From: Bacteroidota bacterium
GTDB lineage: Bacteria; Bacteroidota; Bacteroidia; Chitinophagales; Saprospiraceae
Assembly: GCA_018222965.1 (NCBI GenBank)
Contig: JAAEZH010000008.1
Coordinates: 97,341-161,340, forward strand
Reading direction: 5' to 3'
DNA length: 64,000 nucleotides
Shown: in pieces, positions 50,965 through 61,112 of the stretch
Layout: every line of letters starts with the position of its first letter
Numbering within the stretch: position 1 is the stretch's first letter
Program-made: the position numbers and the translations under genes
The notes under the pieces: generated by a model
Databases searched by the model: none
Seen by the model: the letters and a program-made list of their open reading frames with translations, nothing else
What the model was told of the DNA's origin: nothing

Positions 50965-53278
50965 GTGTCAAACTACGGCCCAGAATCTCGCTTTGCCCAT
51001 TGAGGTACTCAACCCGTAACTGAATGGTATAAACACCCGGAGCCATTTTCTTTCCGCGAAAATTGCCATCCCATCCATTTTTTTGAGGGTCGTTCGCCTG
51101 ATCGTATACCAGCGCTCCCCATCTGTCGAAGATTTGAAACAGGCTGATCTGTAATACTCCCGGACCAGGATACACCTGAAAATGATCGTTGACTCCATCA
51201 TTATTGGGCGAAAAAGCATTCGGTATGTACAATTGCAGATTGGGTTCCACCTGAATAAAGATGGAATCGGTCGCCGTACAGCCGTCTATGGTCGTAACCG
51301 TAAGCAGGTAAGTCGTGCTTTCTATGGCAAGTGCTTCCGGATTCGGACAGCTGATGCAGGACAGGCCGTTTGCAGGCTGCCAAAAATAGGTGAGGTCCCC
51401 GGCACCACCCGTAACCAGTGCAGTAAGTTGAAACAGCTCTCCCATACCGAGGGCATTCGCGGAAGCGGATATCGTGACTTCGGGAGCATCATCTGATAAG
51501 ATTAGCTCCTCCCCTGCTACCTGACATCCATTGGCATCTTCCACCACTGGCTGATACGATCCCGGTTCGAGGTCTTCAAAGACGGCTGCCGTTTGAAATA
51601 GATCGGTTTGGATGCTGTATGTGTAAGGTGCTGTACCACCAGTCGCCGAAAGACTAATGGAACCCGAGGCACCGCTATCGCAGCCCGGGTTTTGGCCCAC
51701 GGCCGTAAGTAGCAAGTCCGGCGGACTGCCAATCGTAAATTCGAATTCGGCCAAACACCCGGCGGCATCTGTTACCTCCAGGGTATAATCGCCGGCTGCG
51801 GCATTTTGGAGGCTTGCGTCCTGACTAACCGAATCATCCGAAGCGTTCAGCCAATTAAAGGAATAGGGAGGTAAGCCATTCTCCAGGACCACAGATATGG
51901 CTCCATCTGCAGCTCCGAAGCAACTGACATCCACCAGCTGAAAAGATGAAAGGACCGGGGCCTCAGAAGAAAGGCTGAGATCAAAAAGTTCGAAGCAATT
52001 GGTTTCCGGGAGAGCGATTTCCAATTGATACATCCCGGCATTCAGACTTTCGATAAGCTGCGTGTTTTCTATGGTACCGGATTCTACCAGATCCCCGTTT
52101 TCATCGGTCAGCTGGTAGGTATAATCGCCTTGCAAAAAGGCCGTCAACACCACCGAAATGGATCCCGGGTTGCCGTCGCAGCCAGGCGAAAAAGATTCGA
52201 CGAAAGTCTCAAAAGCCGGTCCGGCATCAGCAATCGTAAACATTTGCAGGCTGCTGCAACCGGAATTTTGATCGATTACCTCCACCGTATATTCGCCGGA
52301 AGGCAAAGAAAGAATGGAAGCAGAATCACTTCCCAGTATGTTTGCATTTTCATCGGTCCAGATAAAATCAAAGGGGCCGGAGAGATTGGTAACTGCCACC
52401 ATGGCTTCACCTCCCAGGCAATCCCAGGCCGGTGCAAGTGAAAGGTCCAGATTGGGAGATTCCTCAACCAGAATTTCGATCGAATTTTGCGCATTACCGC
52501 AAGGAGATTCCACTTCCACCGAATACACGCCGGGCATATCGACTTCAATGGACTGGCTCCCTTCGCCGGTTGACCACAGATAGCTGAGGTAACCCGGGCC
52601 GGCATCCAGTGTAACCGACCCTCCGTCACAAAGGCTTAGCCCCGGATCGGCTGAAATACTCACGCTCGCATTGGGATTTAACTCAAAGCAGCAGGAGGCC
52701 GGAATGTCCATATTTTGCGCCCCACACCAGCAGCTGTACTGGGTCTTCAGGAAGCGCAACTCACCGCCAAATTCGACCATAAAAAAATCGATAATCTGCT
52801 CAGAAGTATTGGATCCGCCCTGGTATTCATCGTTGACACAGGAAGAACAACCAATGATACCATTGTTGTTTCCGGCCGGAACCATAACCGAACTGCCGGG
52901 AAAAATGGGCACATCCGGGGTGATTAAGGTCACCGGCGGATAGTCCAGAACCTGAACATTTGCATTGGGAGGCTCTTCTACGGTAGTGACCTCCAGCGAA
53001 TTGTCGCAATGAAAATTGCCCGTTCCGGTGAAGGGATGATAACCGGCATAGATCACCTCGGTAATGTTATCTACAAAAGGGCCTGCAAAGCTCACTTCCA
53101 CCGGCTCGTAACTTGAGATACCGATCTTCAGATTGGGGATATCTTCATTGATCTCGATTATCAGGTATCCTCCATCGTAATTGGAGAATAGCGCTACATT
53201 TCCGTCATCGGTACATTGTGCCTGCATCGTATATACTCCCGCCAAAAGGGCGAGAGCAAAGCTTATTAATCGCAACAT
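50954..53278 (-). CDS. Surface protein with T9SS type B (gliding) domain
   Basis: 774 residues. Signal peptide (LISFALALLAGVYTMQAQ). A N-terminal region with Cys-rich CSSCVNDEYQ and CWCGAQN parts, a PKD-like domain near 215-275 (LSLCDGGSVTLDAGPGYLSYLWSTGEGSQ), several SprB-like repeats of ~70-75 residues (CFGAADGAISVVLENGLPPYSFNWLNASDDS, ATGGTAPYTYSIQT), then the C-terminal gliding-motility/T9SS type B domain (LYIPNAFSPNNDGVNDHFQV, FDRWGALVYDQAND, GWDGNFRGKKMAPGVYTI). A likely secreted surface protein. Its 3' end overlaps that of the convergent anti-sigma gene by 11 bases. Confidence 0.93.
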   Translation of the reverse strand: MLRLISFALALLAGVYTMQAQCTDDGNVALFSNYDGGYLIIEINEDIPNLKIGISSYEPVEVSFAGPFVDNITEVIYAGYHPFTGTGNFHCDNSLEVTTVEEPPNANVQVLDYPPVTLITPDVPIFPGSSVMVPAGNNNGIIGCSSCVNDEYQGGSNTSEQIIDFFMVEFGGELRFLKTQYSCWCGAQNMDIPASCCFELNPNASVSISADPGLSLCDGGSVTLDAGPGYLSYLWSTGEGSQSIEVDMPGVYSVEVESPCGNAQNSIEILVEESPNLDLSLAPAWDCLGGEAMVAVTNLSGPFDFIWTDENANILGSDSASILSLPSGEYTVEVIDQNSGCSSLQMFTIADAGPAFETFVESFSPGCDGNPGSISVVLTAFLQGDYTYQLTDENGDLVESGTIENTQLIESLNAGMYQLEIALPETNCFELFDLSLSSEAPVLSSFQLVDVSCFGAADGAISVVLENGLPPYSFNWLNASDDSVSQDASLQNAAAGDYTLEVTDAAGCLAEFEFTIGSPPDLLLTAVGQNPGCDSGASGSISLSATGGTAPYTYSIQTDLFQTAAVFEDLEPGSYQPVVEDANGCQVAGEELILSDDAPEVTISASANALGMGELFQLTALVTGGAGDLTYFWQPANGLSCISCPNPEALAIESTTYLLTVTTIDGCTATDSIFIQVEPNLQLYIPNAFSPNNDGVNDHFQVYPGPGVLQISLFQIFDRWGALVYDQANDPQKNGWDGNFRGKKMAPGVYTIQLRVEYLNGQSEILGRSLTLIR

Positions 53279-53323
53279 GGAAAGCTGGTATTTGAATAAC
53301 GAATGTAGCCAATCCCGCTTTAA

Positions 53324-55444
53324 TTATTGAGCAGAATGGTTTACATCCCCTGTTTTGACAGCAATAAAATCCGCGTCATTGACGGCTTGCTGATAATCAA
53401 AAAACACAATTGATTCCGGAAATGGTTCTGCCCAAGGGTTCTCCGGTTCAGGAAATTGATAGTCGGCATCAATAAAACGCCAAATGGTATTATTGGGAAA
53501 TTCAGTTTCCAAGGCCAGGATCACTTTTCTAATGGACACAATATCGAGCGTACTCACGCCTCCGGAATTATTGGCATCGGCGGCCAGCAACTGATAAGGG
53601 CTACTCAATACATTAACACCCAGGATGTGTTGGGATATCAATAAAAGGTCAATCGTAGTTACCCCTCCCATCGGATCCATGTCTGACTGTGGGGCGACCT
53701 CAAAATCGCCGCCGGCATATAGGTTTAAGGCGTAGCCACCCAGAATATCGGTGGTAGTCAGGTAGGCACCGCTGTTTACGACCACTTCTATACCTGCTAC
53801 CGGATCATCATCGGCATCGGTGATCAAGCCGGATAAAGGGACTTCCACACAATAGCCCAGATTATTGAGTACGGTAATGTTGGTTTCGCAGAAACCTTGT
53901 AATCCGGTGGCATCGGTGGCCCAAAGTTCCACCGGCACTTCTCCCAGGTCGGAGCAATCTACCGTCATGGTTTGATCATTGACATCAGCCGAAAAACTAA
54001 AGATCAGATTGCCCGGACAATTGTCAAAACTGGCCAGGTCCAACTCTTCTGCCTGCACTTCCCGGAAAAGAGTAAAGGGGATTTCAACTTCAAAAACCGT
54101 TTGGCAGAAGGCGACTGGTGGCTGGCAATCGACAACCGTAATATCATAACTTTGGTAGCTGGTGTTTCCGCAATTATCTATGAATGTATAGTCGATGGTA
54201 TATTCTCCCAGCCCCACACCCGGTATGACAACAGCTTCGGTAAAGGGATCGTAGGTGCCAAAATCTCCGCTTACGCTTATCTCTGTGGTGACGGCACATG
54301 CATCCGTATTTGTTGGCAAGGGAATTACAAAATCTGTCTGACAATCATTGGCTGTAATGCAGGTATCGATGGGTATTTCAAACACCGGCTGTTCTGTGTC
54401 ATTCACTTTAATTTCCTGCGTAAAAACCAGGATTCCATCCGGCATACCCGGAGCTCCGGTTTCATTCCAGCCATCTCTGAAGGTATGCTCATCCTGATCG
54501 CCGTCTCCATCCCAATCCATACCCAGTGCTGCCTCTGAAAAATCTTCTTCCGGGTATACATCCAGGCTGTCGGGATGAGTGAGGCACCCGTTTACCACTG
54601 TCCAGGTTCTGACGATTTTATAGCAGGCATCAGGCACCACAAAAAAGTACTGGTCTTCATAACTAACCTCCGTCATCTCGCATTCATCCAAAAAAACTTC
54701 CGGAGCTCCGGTGTCCGGTAAAATTCCGTTGTCGCAATCTACCGTTATGTCCTCGGGGAAGGACACGACAAAGTCGCTCAGGTGCTCAACGATGATGGTA
54801 TGGGTACAGGAGGGCTGTGCATGATCCGGATTTAGGTCGCTGGCCGTTACCAGACGGGCAACCGATCCTGAAGAGCAATCATTCAGGCTCCAGCTTACAC
54901 TTGTTTCTGTTTCGTAGTAACATTCGTCATAAAAGAGCGGTACCCCAAAATCGTCCAGGACCGACCAGTTTTCATTTTCCAGTTCCGGCAGGTAATCGCT
55001 TAGGAAAGTGGCGCAATCTACCGTCTGGGTGCCTGGGCAGGAAACCATAAATGGCGGAAAAGCATCTACGACAGTGACTTCCAGGTCACAATCATCAAAA
55101 TTGCCGTCGCAGTCATAAGCGCGGAAAATCACTTCGATCGGATTGGAGAACAGATCATCGCAACAAAACAAGATACTGTCCTGAAAAACATCATCGGTGG
55201 TACCCGGACAGCCGCCATTGGGCCGACGCACTTCAAAATAATCCAGGCAGGAATCATCGGAACTGCCGGCATCAAAATAATCTGCTGCTATCAGACTGGT
55301 GCCCATGACTCCCAGGTTTACGGTGCTGAGGGTATCGCAAACAGCGACGGGGTCATCCTGAGCCGTTAGAAATAGAGGAAAGAAACTGATTAGGATAAAT
55401 AAAGGAGAGACTCTCCGGGATCGGTGAAGTAAATGTGTTTTCAT
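53324..55444 (-). CDS. Secreted protein with dockerin-like end, no T9SS domain
   Basis: 706 residues. Signal peptide (FILISFFPLFLTAQ), HYR/Ig-like beta domains rich in Cys (SCPGTQTVDCATFLSDYLPELE, VDCDNGILPDTGAPEVFLDECE), a CarboxypepD-like domain near 550-600 (GLITDADDDPVAGIEVVV), then a dockerin-like pair of Asp-rich repeats (GGVTTIDLLLISQHILG, ADANNSGGVSTLDIVSIRKVIL) ending FIAVKTGDVNHSAQ. Related Saprospiria-type proteins usually continue into a T9SS domain, but the stop is here. It precedes the T9SS type B gene by 45 bases. Confidence 0.88.
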   Translation of the reverse strand: MKTHLLHRSRRVSPLFILISFFPLFLTAQDDPVAVCDTLSTVNLGVMGTSLIAADYFDAGSSDDSCLDYFEVRRPNGGCPGTTDDVFQDSILFCCDDLFSNPIEVIFRAYDCDGNFDDCDLEVTVVDAFPPFMVSCPGTQTVDCATFLSDYLPELENENWSVLDDFGVPLFYDECYYETETSVSWSLNDCSSGSVARLVTASDLNPDHAQPSCTHTIIVEHLSDFVVSFPEDITVDCDNGILPDTGAPEVFLDECEMTEVSYEDQYFFVVPDACYKIVRTWTVVNGCLTHPDSLDVYPEEDFSEAALGMDWDGDGDQDEHTFRDGWNETGAPGMPDGILVFTQEIKVNDTEQPVFEIPIDTCITANDCQTDFVIPLPTNTDACAVTTEISVSGDFGTYDPFTEAVVIPGVGLGEYTIDYTFIDNCGNTSYQSYDITVVDCQPPVAFCQTVFEVEIPFTLFREVQAEELDLASFDNCPGNLIFSFSADVNDQTMTVDCSDLGEVPVELWATDATGLQGFCETNITVLNNLGYCVEVPLSGLITDADDDPVAGIEVVVNSGAYLTTTDILGGYALNLYAGGDFEVAPQSDMDPMGGVTTIDLLLISQHILGVNVLSSPYQLLAADANNSGGVSTLDIVSIRKVILALETEFPNNTIWRFIDADYQFPEPENPWAEPFPESIVFFDYQQAVNDADFIAVKTGDVNHSAQ

Positions 55445-55605
55445 TGGATGTAATCGTTAATGGTTTATCTGTCTAATATACCAAATTCACGACACTTGAG
55501 CTTTTTTGAGGCTTAAGCATGTTAATGAATCAATCCGGGAAATATCTTTAGCTTTATTTTCGTGTATTACATTGGTCAAAACAAACACCTGATTAATCTG
55601 CTTTT

Positions 55606-56199
55606 GTGATGATGAAGAAACTCCTACTCCCTTGTTTATTCTTTTTTGCGCTTTCCGCGAATGCCCAATTTGACGGACCCCGTCTTTTTTGGGATATTCC
55701 CAGTATTTATCTGACCGCTCCGGATGTAGGCAACATCTCGCAGCAGGCTGGCATTGGCATTGAAACAGCCTTTAACGTAGCTGTACATTATGGTACGGTG
55801 CGTGCCGGTGGCGGTGCATTTTTTACAGTAAATCCGGGCGCAGATGATATTCCGGAAAGCTTTTTCACCACGCCTTACTTTTTGCTGGAAGCTGGTGGTG
55901 GTTTGTACAGAACCAATCCCAACAAATGTGCTTCCTCCAACCGAGGAGCCTTTACAGCGATGGGAATATTGGGCATGAGGTATCACATCAACACCCGTGA
56001 CCTCACAACATTCGCGGAAGCGGAAAAATATGGGGCCCATTTTGGCATGGGTGTAGAGTTGGGCTATTTCTACATTCAGGATATGTTTAGAAATACGGAG
56101 GTTGTTTTGAGAGGTACATACTACCCGGGAATCAGCACTTTTTCAGCCGAACTTGGGATGAAGATCTTCTTCAATGTGCGTGAGTTTGGTCGGTATTGA
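55606..56199 (+). CDS. Small outer-membrane beta-barrel-like protein
   Basis: 197 residues. Signal peptide (KKLLLPCLFFFALSANAQ; the ATGs at 55606, 55609 and 55612 are alternatives). The mature part alternates Gly/aromatic strands (GIGIETAFNVAVHYGTVRAGGGAFFTVNPG, YFLLEAGGGLYRTN, GAFTAMGILGMRYH, FGMGVELGYFYIQDM, EVVLRGTYYPGISTFSAELGMKIFFNV), the look of an 8-10 strand barrel. No family recognised. Followed by a bidirectional terminator. Confidence 0.8.
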   Translation: MMMKKLLLPCLFFFALSANAQFDGPRLFWDIPSIYLTAPDVGNISQQAGIGIETAFNVAVHYGTVRAGGGAFFTVNPGADDIPESFFTTPYFLLEAGGGLYRTNPNKCASSNRGAFTAMGILGMRYHINTRDLTTFAEAEKYGAHFGMGVELGYFYIQDMFRNTEVVLRGTYYPGISTFSAELGMKIFFNVREFGRY

Positions 56200-56212
56200 G
56201 GGAGGGGTTTAT

Positions 56213-56254
56213 AAAAAAAGGCCCTGTCCACCAATTGCGGACAGGGCCTTTTTT
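56213..56254. terminator. Bidirectional rho-independent terminator
   Basis: AAAAAAAGGCCCTGTCC, 9-base loop, GGACAGGGCCTTTTTT: a perfect 10-bp GC stem with A-run and T-run. It serves both the barrel gene and the SusD gene. Confidence 0.95.
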
Positions 56255-56277
56255 AATCGATTTCTACTCTTTTTTAA

Positions 56278-57858
56278 TTAGTAGCCATCATTTTGATCCA
56301 GGTTTGGATTGGCTGTCAGATCTGATTCTGCCAGGGGGAATATCCGCAGGTAGTCCTGCACGGAAGTTCCTTCCATAACGCCTCCTTTCCAGGGCCAGAG
56401 ATAATCTCCTCCGGTATAAATTCCGAAGCGATTAAGGTCTGTGCGGCGGTGTCCTTCCCAGTACAATTCGCGGGCACGCTCATCCAGTACCTCCATGGAC
56501 GTGTAACTGCTGTTTACATCATCAAGGCCGGCCCGATCGCGCAGCTCGTTGAGGAGTTCAGCACCTTTGCCGGTGTCTCCATTTCCTCGTGCTGCAGCTT
56601 CTGCGTACATCAGGTAAACATCTGCCAGACGGAACAAGGGGAAGTCGATATCGACAAAATCACCTACCGCATCGCTACCGGCATTTCCATCGCGGTCTAC
56701 GTTGCGCCATTTCGCGACAGCGTAACCATCAGTAAAGGAATTGATATTTTCAATTTCAAGACTTTGTCCGTCGGTGTAAAACAGGTAGCGGGTATCGAGG
56801 GTATCGGTAAAGCTGTTTACCAGGCCGCTGGTAGCACGGTAACCTCCCCAACCTGTATTGATCCCAAAGTCATCGGCATTCATGGTGCCTCCAACAGGAG
56901 CGTGTGTCAGGAATGTGGTTCCTCCAAAGGTTTTGGAGTTCAAACCATCGAAAGTAACCGGGAAGATAATCTCCGTTGACAGGTGATTATCAGCCAGGAA
57001 ATTGTGCTCGTAATTGTCTTCCAGTTGATAACCGACGTTGATTACTTTTTGGCACCAATCAATGGCATCGCCCCAATATTCCGTTCCGGTGAAAGACTCT
57101 CCGTTGAGGTAAAGCTTGGCCAACAAGGTCCAGGCAGCTGCCTGATTGGCTCTTCCATAATTTTCGGCATCAAAGCCAACCACAGGCGGCATCAGGCTTC
57201 CTTCAATATCCAGCAATTCTGTTTCGATGTAGCTAAACAATTCTCCCGGGTTGGTCTGTTCGGGCAAAAAGGCTCCAACCGCATCCTCTTCGGTTACAAA
57301 TGGAACATTTCCGCCAAAGAGATCCAGGGCGTGGAAATAGCTTAAAGCCCGAAGGAAGCGCGCTTCATTGCGATAGGTGGTAATACGGTCAATATCAGCT
57401 TGCTCAAATCCACGGTCTTCCAATTTTTCCAGGGCTGTTTCCCGGATATACTCATTACAGAGGGTAATCTGGAAAAAGATCCGATAATACATGGCATTGG
57501 TCCAGGAGTTGGTAGCAACCCACTCCATGGTATTGAGCTCCGGCAATCCGGGATCGCTCCATCCTACGATGGCTTCATCGGTAGGCACTTCCTGGAGGTT
57601 CCAAAATACCCGAAGGTAAGAAGAGAATCCTTCGTCAATGCCTTCGATATCGGCATCTCCGGCAGGACCGTCGTTTCCGGTCATGGAAAGGCCGGCATAA
57701 AGTTTTGCCAGTACATTGATGTAGTTCTCGGGATCTTCATACACTTTAGCGGCGTTGAGACCGAAAGGAGGTGTCTGATCCAGATCCTTAAAACAGCTGC
57801 TAAAAAGCAGGCTTACAAGGATCACAAAAGGGAAACTATATTTAGTAATACGATTCAT
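56278..57858 (-). CDS. RagB/SusD-family outer-membrane lipoprotein
   Basis: 526 residues. Lipoprotein signal with lipobox FSSC (Cys22). SusD features: an N-terminal helical part (LDQTPPFGLNAAKVYEDPENYINVLAKLYAG), WTNAMYYRIFFQITLCNEYI, ITTYRNEARFLRALSYFHALDLFGGNVPFV, FRLADVYLMYAEAAARGN, LNELRDRAGL, and the C-terminal ERARELYWEGHRRTDLNRFG. It pairs with the SusC protein 12 bases upstream, capping the receptor and binding substrate at the surface. No glycoside hydrolase accompanies the pair. Confidence 0.96.
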   Translation of the reverse strand: MNRITKYSFPFVILVSLLFSSCFKDLDQTPPFGLNAAKVYEDPENYINVLAKLYAGLSMTGNDGPAGDADIEGIDEGFSSYLRVFWNLQEVPTDEAIVGWSDPGLPELNTMEWVATNSWTNAMYYRIFFQITLCNEYIRETALEKLEDRGFEQADIDRITTYRNEARFLRALSYFHALDLFGGNVPFVTEEDAVGAFLPEQTNPGELFSYIETELLDIEGSLMPPVVGFDAENYGRANQAAAWTLLAKLYLNGESFTGTEYWGDAIDWCQKVINVGYQLEDNYEHNFLADNHLSTEIIFPVTFDGLNSKTFGGTTFLTHAPVGGTMNADDFGINTGWGGYRATSGLVNSFTDTLDTRYLFYTDGQSLEIENINSFTDGYAVAKWRNVDRDGNAGSDAVGDFVDIDFPLFRLADVYLMYAEAAARGNGDTGKGAELLNELRDRAGLDDVNSSYTSMEVLDERARELYWEGHRRTDLNRFGIYTGGDYLWPWKGGVMEGTSVQDYLRIFPLAESDLTANPNLDQNDGY

Positions 57859-57870
57859 TTTCTTTCGATT

Positions 57871-60837
57871 TTACAATGACAGATTGAGGTTCAGCGAGAA
57901 GATACGCGGACGAGGATAGATGTTGTCGTCGCGACCTTCCACCACTTCCGGATCGATGCCGGAATAACTGGTGATCAGGAATGCATTTTGTACAGAAGCA
58001 CTCAAGCGCAGGAACATGTTGTTTGCAACTTCTCCAAAATCATAACCCAGGGTGATGTTATCCATCCGAACAAAATCCCCTCTTTCCAGGTAATAATCCG
58101 ACAAAAACTGAGTTACATCGCCATTGGCAAACTCGGTGTCATAATAAGCGCTTGTCAGGTTTTGCAGGTAGGTGGCACTTTGTGGGTCAACAGCCTGATA
58201 GAAACTGCGTTGTGCCGCTACCCCGTTGTAGATGTATTGACCAAACTCACCCCGCAGTGTAAAGCTTGCGCTCCAGCGGTTGTAGGTTAGGTAGGTGCTA
58301 AATCCGGTAAATACCGTAGGTTCCGGACTTCCGTCGAAAATGTACTGGTCTCCCAGTCCAAGATCTGCCCGGCCCGGAGTAATTCCGGTTTCGCCATCCT
58401 GATCTACGTATCCATCTTCTACCGGCATGCCGTCCTGATACATGTGTTCATAAACCAGGTAAGAGAATGCCGGGAAATTTTCGGTGTGAATTTGGATCGT
58501 ATTACCTACTCCACCAGGGATTCCACCTACCAGAATACCCGGATCCTGCAGTTCATCTGAATTTGTCAGGGAAGTAATAAGGTTGTTGTTATAGCTGGCA
58601 TTGGCACTAAATTCCAGGCTGGTAGTGCCATTGTCGATCGCTATATAATTCAGCGTAAGCTCCACCCCTTTATTCTCCAGACTACCTACATTCGTAAATA
58701 TCTGATTGGTAAAATTCGTACCAGCTGCTACCGGAACGATGGCGAGGAGGTCATCGGTCAGTTTGTAGTAAAGGTCCAAACTGGTGTTCAGGCGATTATT
58801 CATAAAGCCGAGGTCCAGTCCGATGTTATAAGAAGTGGTTTCTTCCCACTTGATGTTTGCATCATACCCATCCGGACGAAGTACGGTATAGAATACATCT
58901 CCAAACTGGTATTGAGCGGTCAGGGTACCCAGGGCATAATTCGGAATATAGGGATAGTCATTACCGATATCCTGTTGGCCGGTTACGCCATACCCTCCAC
59001 GCAACTTGATGTAAACATTGCTGTTTTGCATGAAATCTTCCTCGCTAATCCGCCAGGCAAAAGCAGCCGATGGGAACAAGCCCCAACGTGTTTCCGGACT
59101 GAAGCGGGAGGACCCGTCGCGACGCAGGGTCAGGGTAATCAGGTATTTTTCTTTCAGGTTGTAGTTCAGGCGACCGTAGAAAGAGATGAGTGTATTCTCT
59201 GTCTGAAAATCAATGCCTGCTGCTTCAATGGTATCACCGGCTACATTCAATTCTGGTTGAGCCGGGGCGTACCGGAACCAATTTTGGTAGGAGTAACCCG
59301 CTGTAACATCAAAGCGACTGTCGATGCCCGGAAGGTCCATTTCGTAATTTCCGTAAACCTCCAGCAGTTTATTGTCTTTTTGTTGCTCGTAATAATTGTC
59401 TGTACCACCCCGTGTAAAGTTGGAGGCCGCGTCTTCCGGAATGAATACCGTACCAGAGCTACGGGCAAGATCCATACCCATGTTCACCGTTGCTGTAAAG
59501 CCAGGCATAAACACCGGAGAGTAGTCAATCTTAGCATTACCGAGGAAGCGGTTTACCGAGCTTTCGTCTTCCTTCTGGTACAGTAATCCAAGCGGATTTC
59601 TCGGGGCAAGGGGATTTGGATTGCCGTTGTTTGCCAGCCATTCGTAATAGCCTCCAAAGTCATCCGTATCACTGTATACCGGTTTGGTCGGATCAAATAC
59701 CACGGAGGCACCAATAGCGCCTTCATCAGCAAAGAAGTTTTCGGTACGTCCGTACTTTCCGTTGAGATCAAACTTCAGTTGCTCATCCAGAAAAGTCGGT
59801 GACAGGTTGAGGGTAGCGCTGTAGCGGTCAAATTGGGAGCGTTGTAAAACTCCGGCATTGTGGAAATATTCCAGGTTCAGGCGGTAAGGCAGGGCCTCAA
59901 TTCCGCCGCCCAGGGTCAGGTTGTTTTGGGTACTGAAAGCATTGCGGTAAATTTCTTCCTGCCAGTTGGTATTTGCATCACCTAATAATGCAATTTGTTG
60001 CTCCGTGCCTCGCTCGTTGACCAGCTGACGGAATTCATCAGCCGTTAAAGCATCGACGAGTTTTGTAACACTTGAAATAGAGTTGTTGCTGCTTAGGCTT
60101 ACCTGAAATTCACTGGAGGCTTTGCCTTTTTTGGTCGTTATCAGGATAACACCATTGGCTGCCCGGGAACCGTAAATTGCAGCAGCAGAAGCGTCCTTCA
60201 AAACGGTTATGTTTGCAATATCATTGGGGTTGATCAGGTTTAGCGGATTAGCTGCTCCGTCGATTCCATTATTATCCAGGGGTACCCCATCGAGTACGAT
60301 CAGGGGATCATTGGAAGCATTGAGCGAAGTACCGCCCCGAATTCGGATGCGGCTACCGGCACCAGGAGCACCGCTGTTGCTCGTAATTTTCACACCAGCC
60401 ACTTTACCCACTACCAGTTGCTCCGGAGTAGACATATTTCCCTTCTGAAAGTCTTCTTCATTAACGGCGACAACAGATCCGGTCAGGTCTTTGGTTTGTG
60501 TTGTACCATAGCCAATGACTACGACCTCGTCGAGTAGTTCTCCGGGCGCCAATTGTACTTCAATTACACGCTGTGTTCCTACGGGCACTGATTGTGGCGA
60601 ATATCCGGTATAGGAAAAGCGGATTATAGCTGTTTCATCAGGTACATTGAGACTAAACTTTCCGTCAAAGTCGGTTATAGTACCTGTAGAGGTGCCTTCT
60701 ACCAGGATACTGGCACCGATAAGTGGTTCGCCATTTTCGGCATCAGTTACCGTACCTGATACGGTAATCTGGGCATAAGATGCCTGACAAACGAAAAACA
60801 GGAGGCTCAACACCACCCATCTGTAGTCGAATTTCAT
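57871..60837 (-). CDS. SusC/RagA-family TonB-linked outer-membrane receptor
   Basis: 988 residues. Signal peptide (WVVLSLLFFVCQASYAQ); CarboxypepD_reg-like domain (ITVSGTVTDAENGEPLIGASILVEG); SusC signature region VVIGYGTTQTKDLTGSV; plug with GVKITSNSGAPGAGSRIRIRGGTSLNASNDPLIVLDGVP; long TonB barrel with a 'GSRAANGVILITTKKG' segment. Imports a substrate gathered by the SusD protein; the pair is 12 bases apart. Upstream in the same direction sits an arylsulfotransferase-like lipoprotein, with a terminator hairpin in between. No sigma/FecR is adjacent. Confidence 0.96.
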   Translation of the reverse strand: MKFDYRWVVLSLLFFVCQASYAQITVSGTVTDAENGEPLIGASILVEGTSTGTITDFDGKFSLNVPDETAIIRFSYTGYSPQSVPVGTQRVIEVQLAPGELLDEVVVIGYGTTQTKDLTGSVVAVNEEDFQKGNMSTPEQLVVGKVAGVKITSNSGAPGAGSRIRIRGGTSLNASNDPLIVLDGVPLDNNGIDGAANPLNLINPNDIANITVLKDASAAAIYGSRAANGVILITTKKGKASSEFQVSLSSNNSISSVTKLVDALTADEFRQLVNERGTEQQIALLGDANTNWQEEIYRNAFSTQNNLTLGGGIEALPYRLNLEYFHNAGVLQRSQFDRYSATLNLSPTFLDEQLKFDLNGKYGRTENFFADEGAIGASVVFDPTKPVYSDTDDFGGYYEWLANNGNPNPLAPRNPLGLLYQKEDESSVNRFLGNAKIDYSPVFMPGFTATVNMGMDLARSSGTVFIPEDAASNFTRGGTDNYYEQQKDNKLLEVYGNYEMDLPGIDSRFDVTAGYSYQNWFRYAPAQPELNVAGDTIEAAGIDFQTENTLISFYGRLNYNLKEKYLITLTLRRDGSSRFSPETRWGLFPSAAFAWRISEEDFMQNSNVYIKLRGGYGVTGQQDIGNDYPYIPNYALGTLTAQYQFGDVFYTVLRPDGYDANIKWEETTSYNIGLDLGFMNNRLNTSLDLYYKLTDDLLAIVPVAAGTNFTNQIFTNVGSLENKGVELTLNYIAIDNGTTSLEFSANASYNNNLITSLTNSDELQDPGILVGGIPGGVGNTIQIHTENFPAFSYLVYEHMYQDGMPVEDGYVDQDGETGITPGRADLGLGDQYIFDGSPEPTVFTGFSTYLTYNRWSASFTLRGEFGQYIYNGVAAQRSFYQAVDPQSATYLQNLTSAYYDTEFANGDVTQFLSDYYLERGDFVRMDNITLGYDFGEVANNMFLRLSASVQNAFLITSYSGIDPEVVEGRDDNIYPRPRIFSLNLNLSL

Positions 60838-61057
60838 AATAATAGATTCAGGTTTGAAACATTGATTCAGCGTGGATTCTTGTCGCTCCTTTCAGATCAA
60901 TCCACTTTTTGTCGGGAAACCGGAAAACTTTCCGGCCCGACTTCAAAACTCCTGCAAGGTACTAAGCAATATCATCATGTAATATCGGAACAGGGGTGAA
61001 GTTTGTCAATTGGTAGTAGATAGTCTTCCCTAAATGGAAAGGATTTGGACCTAACAA

Positions 61058-61095
61058 AAGAAACCCGGTCGGAAATGCATCCAACCGGGTTTCTT
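61058..61095 (-). terminator. Terminator after arylsulfotransferase-like gene
   Basis: Minus strand: GAAACCCGGT, 13-base loop, ACCGGGTTTC, then TTTTG. A 10-bp stem 18 bases after the stop. Confidence 0.85.
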
Positions 61096-61112
61096 GTAGA
61101 ATTAAACCTATT

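Noticed and set aside
53972..54538. 188-codon open frame opposite the dockerin-type gene
   Set aside because: It is antisense to a clear 706-residue secreted protein with signal peptide and repeats; the encoded sequence has no domain pattern and ends arbitrarily.
58912..59586. 224-codon open frame opposite the SusC gene
   Set aside because: Antisense to an unmistakable SusC receptor; the amino-acid pattern is random-like.
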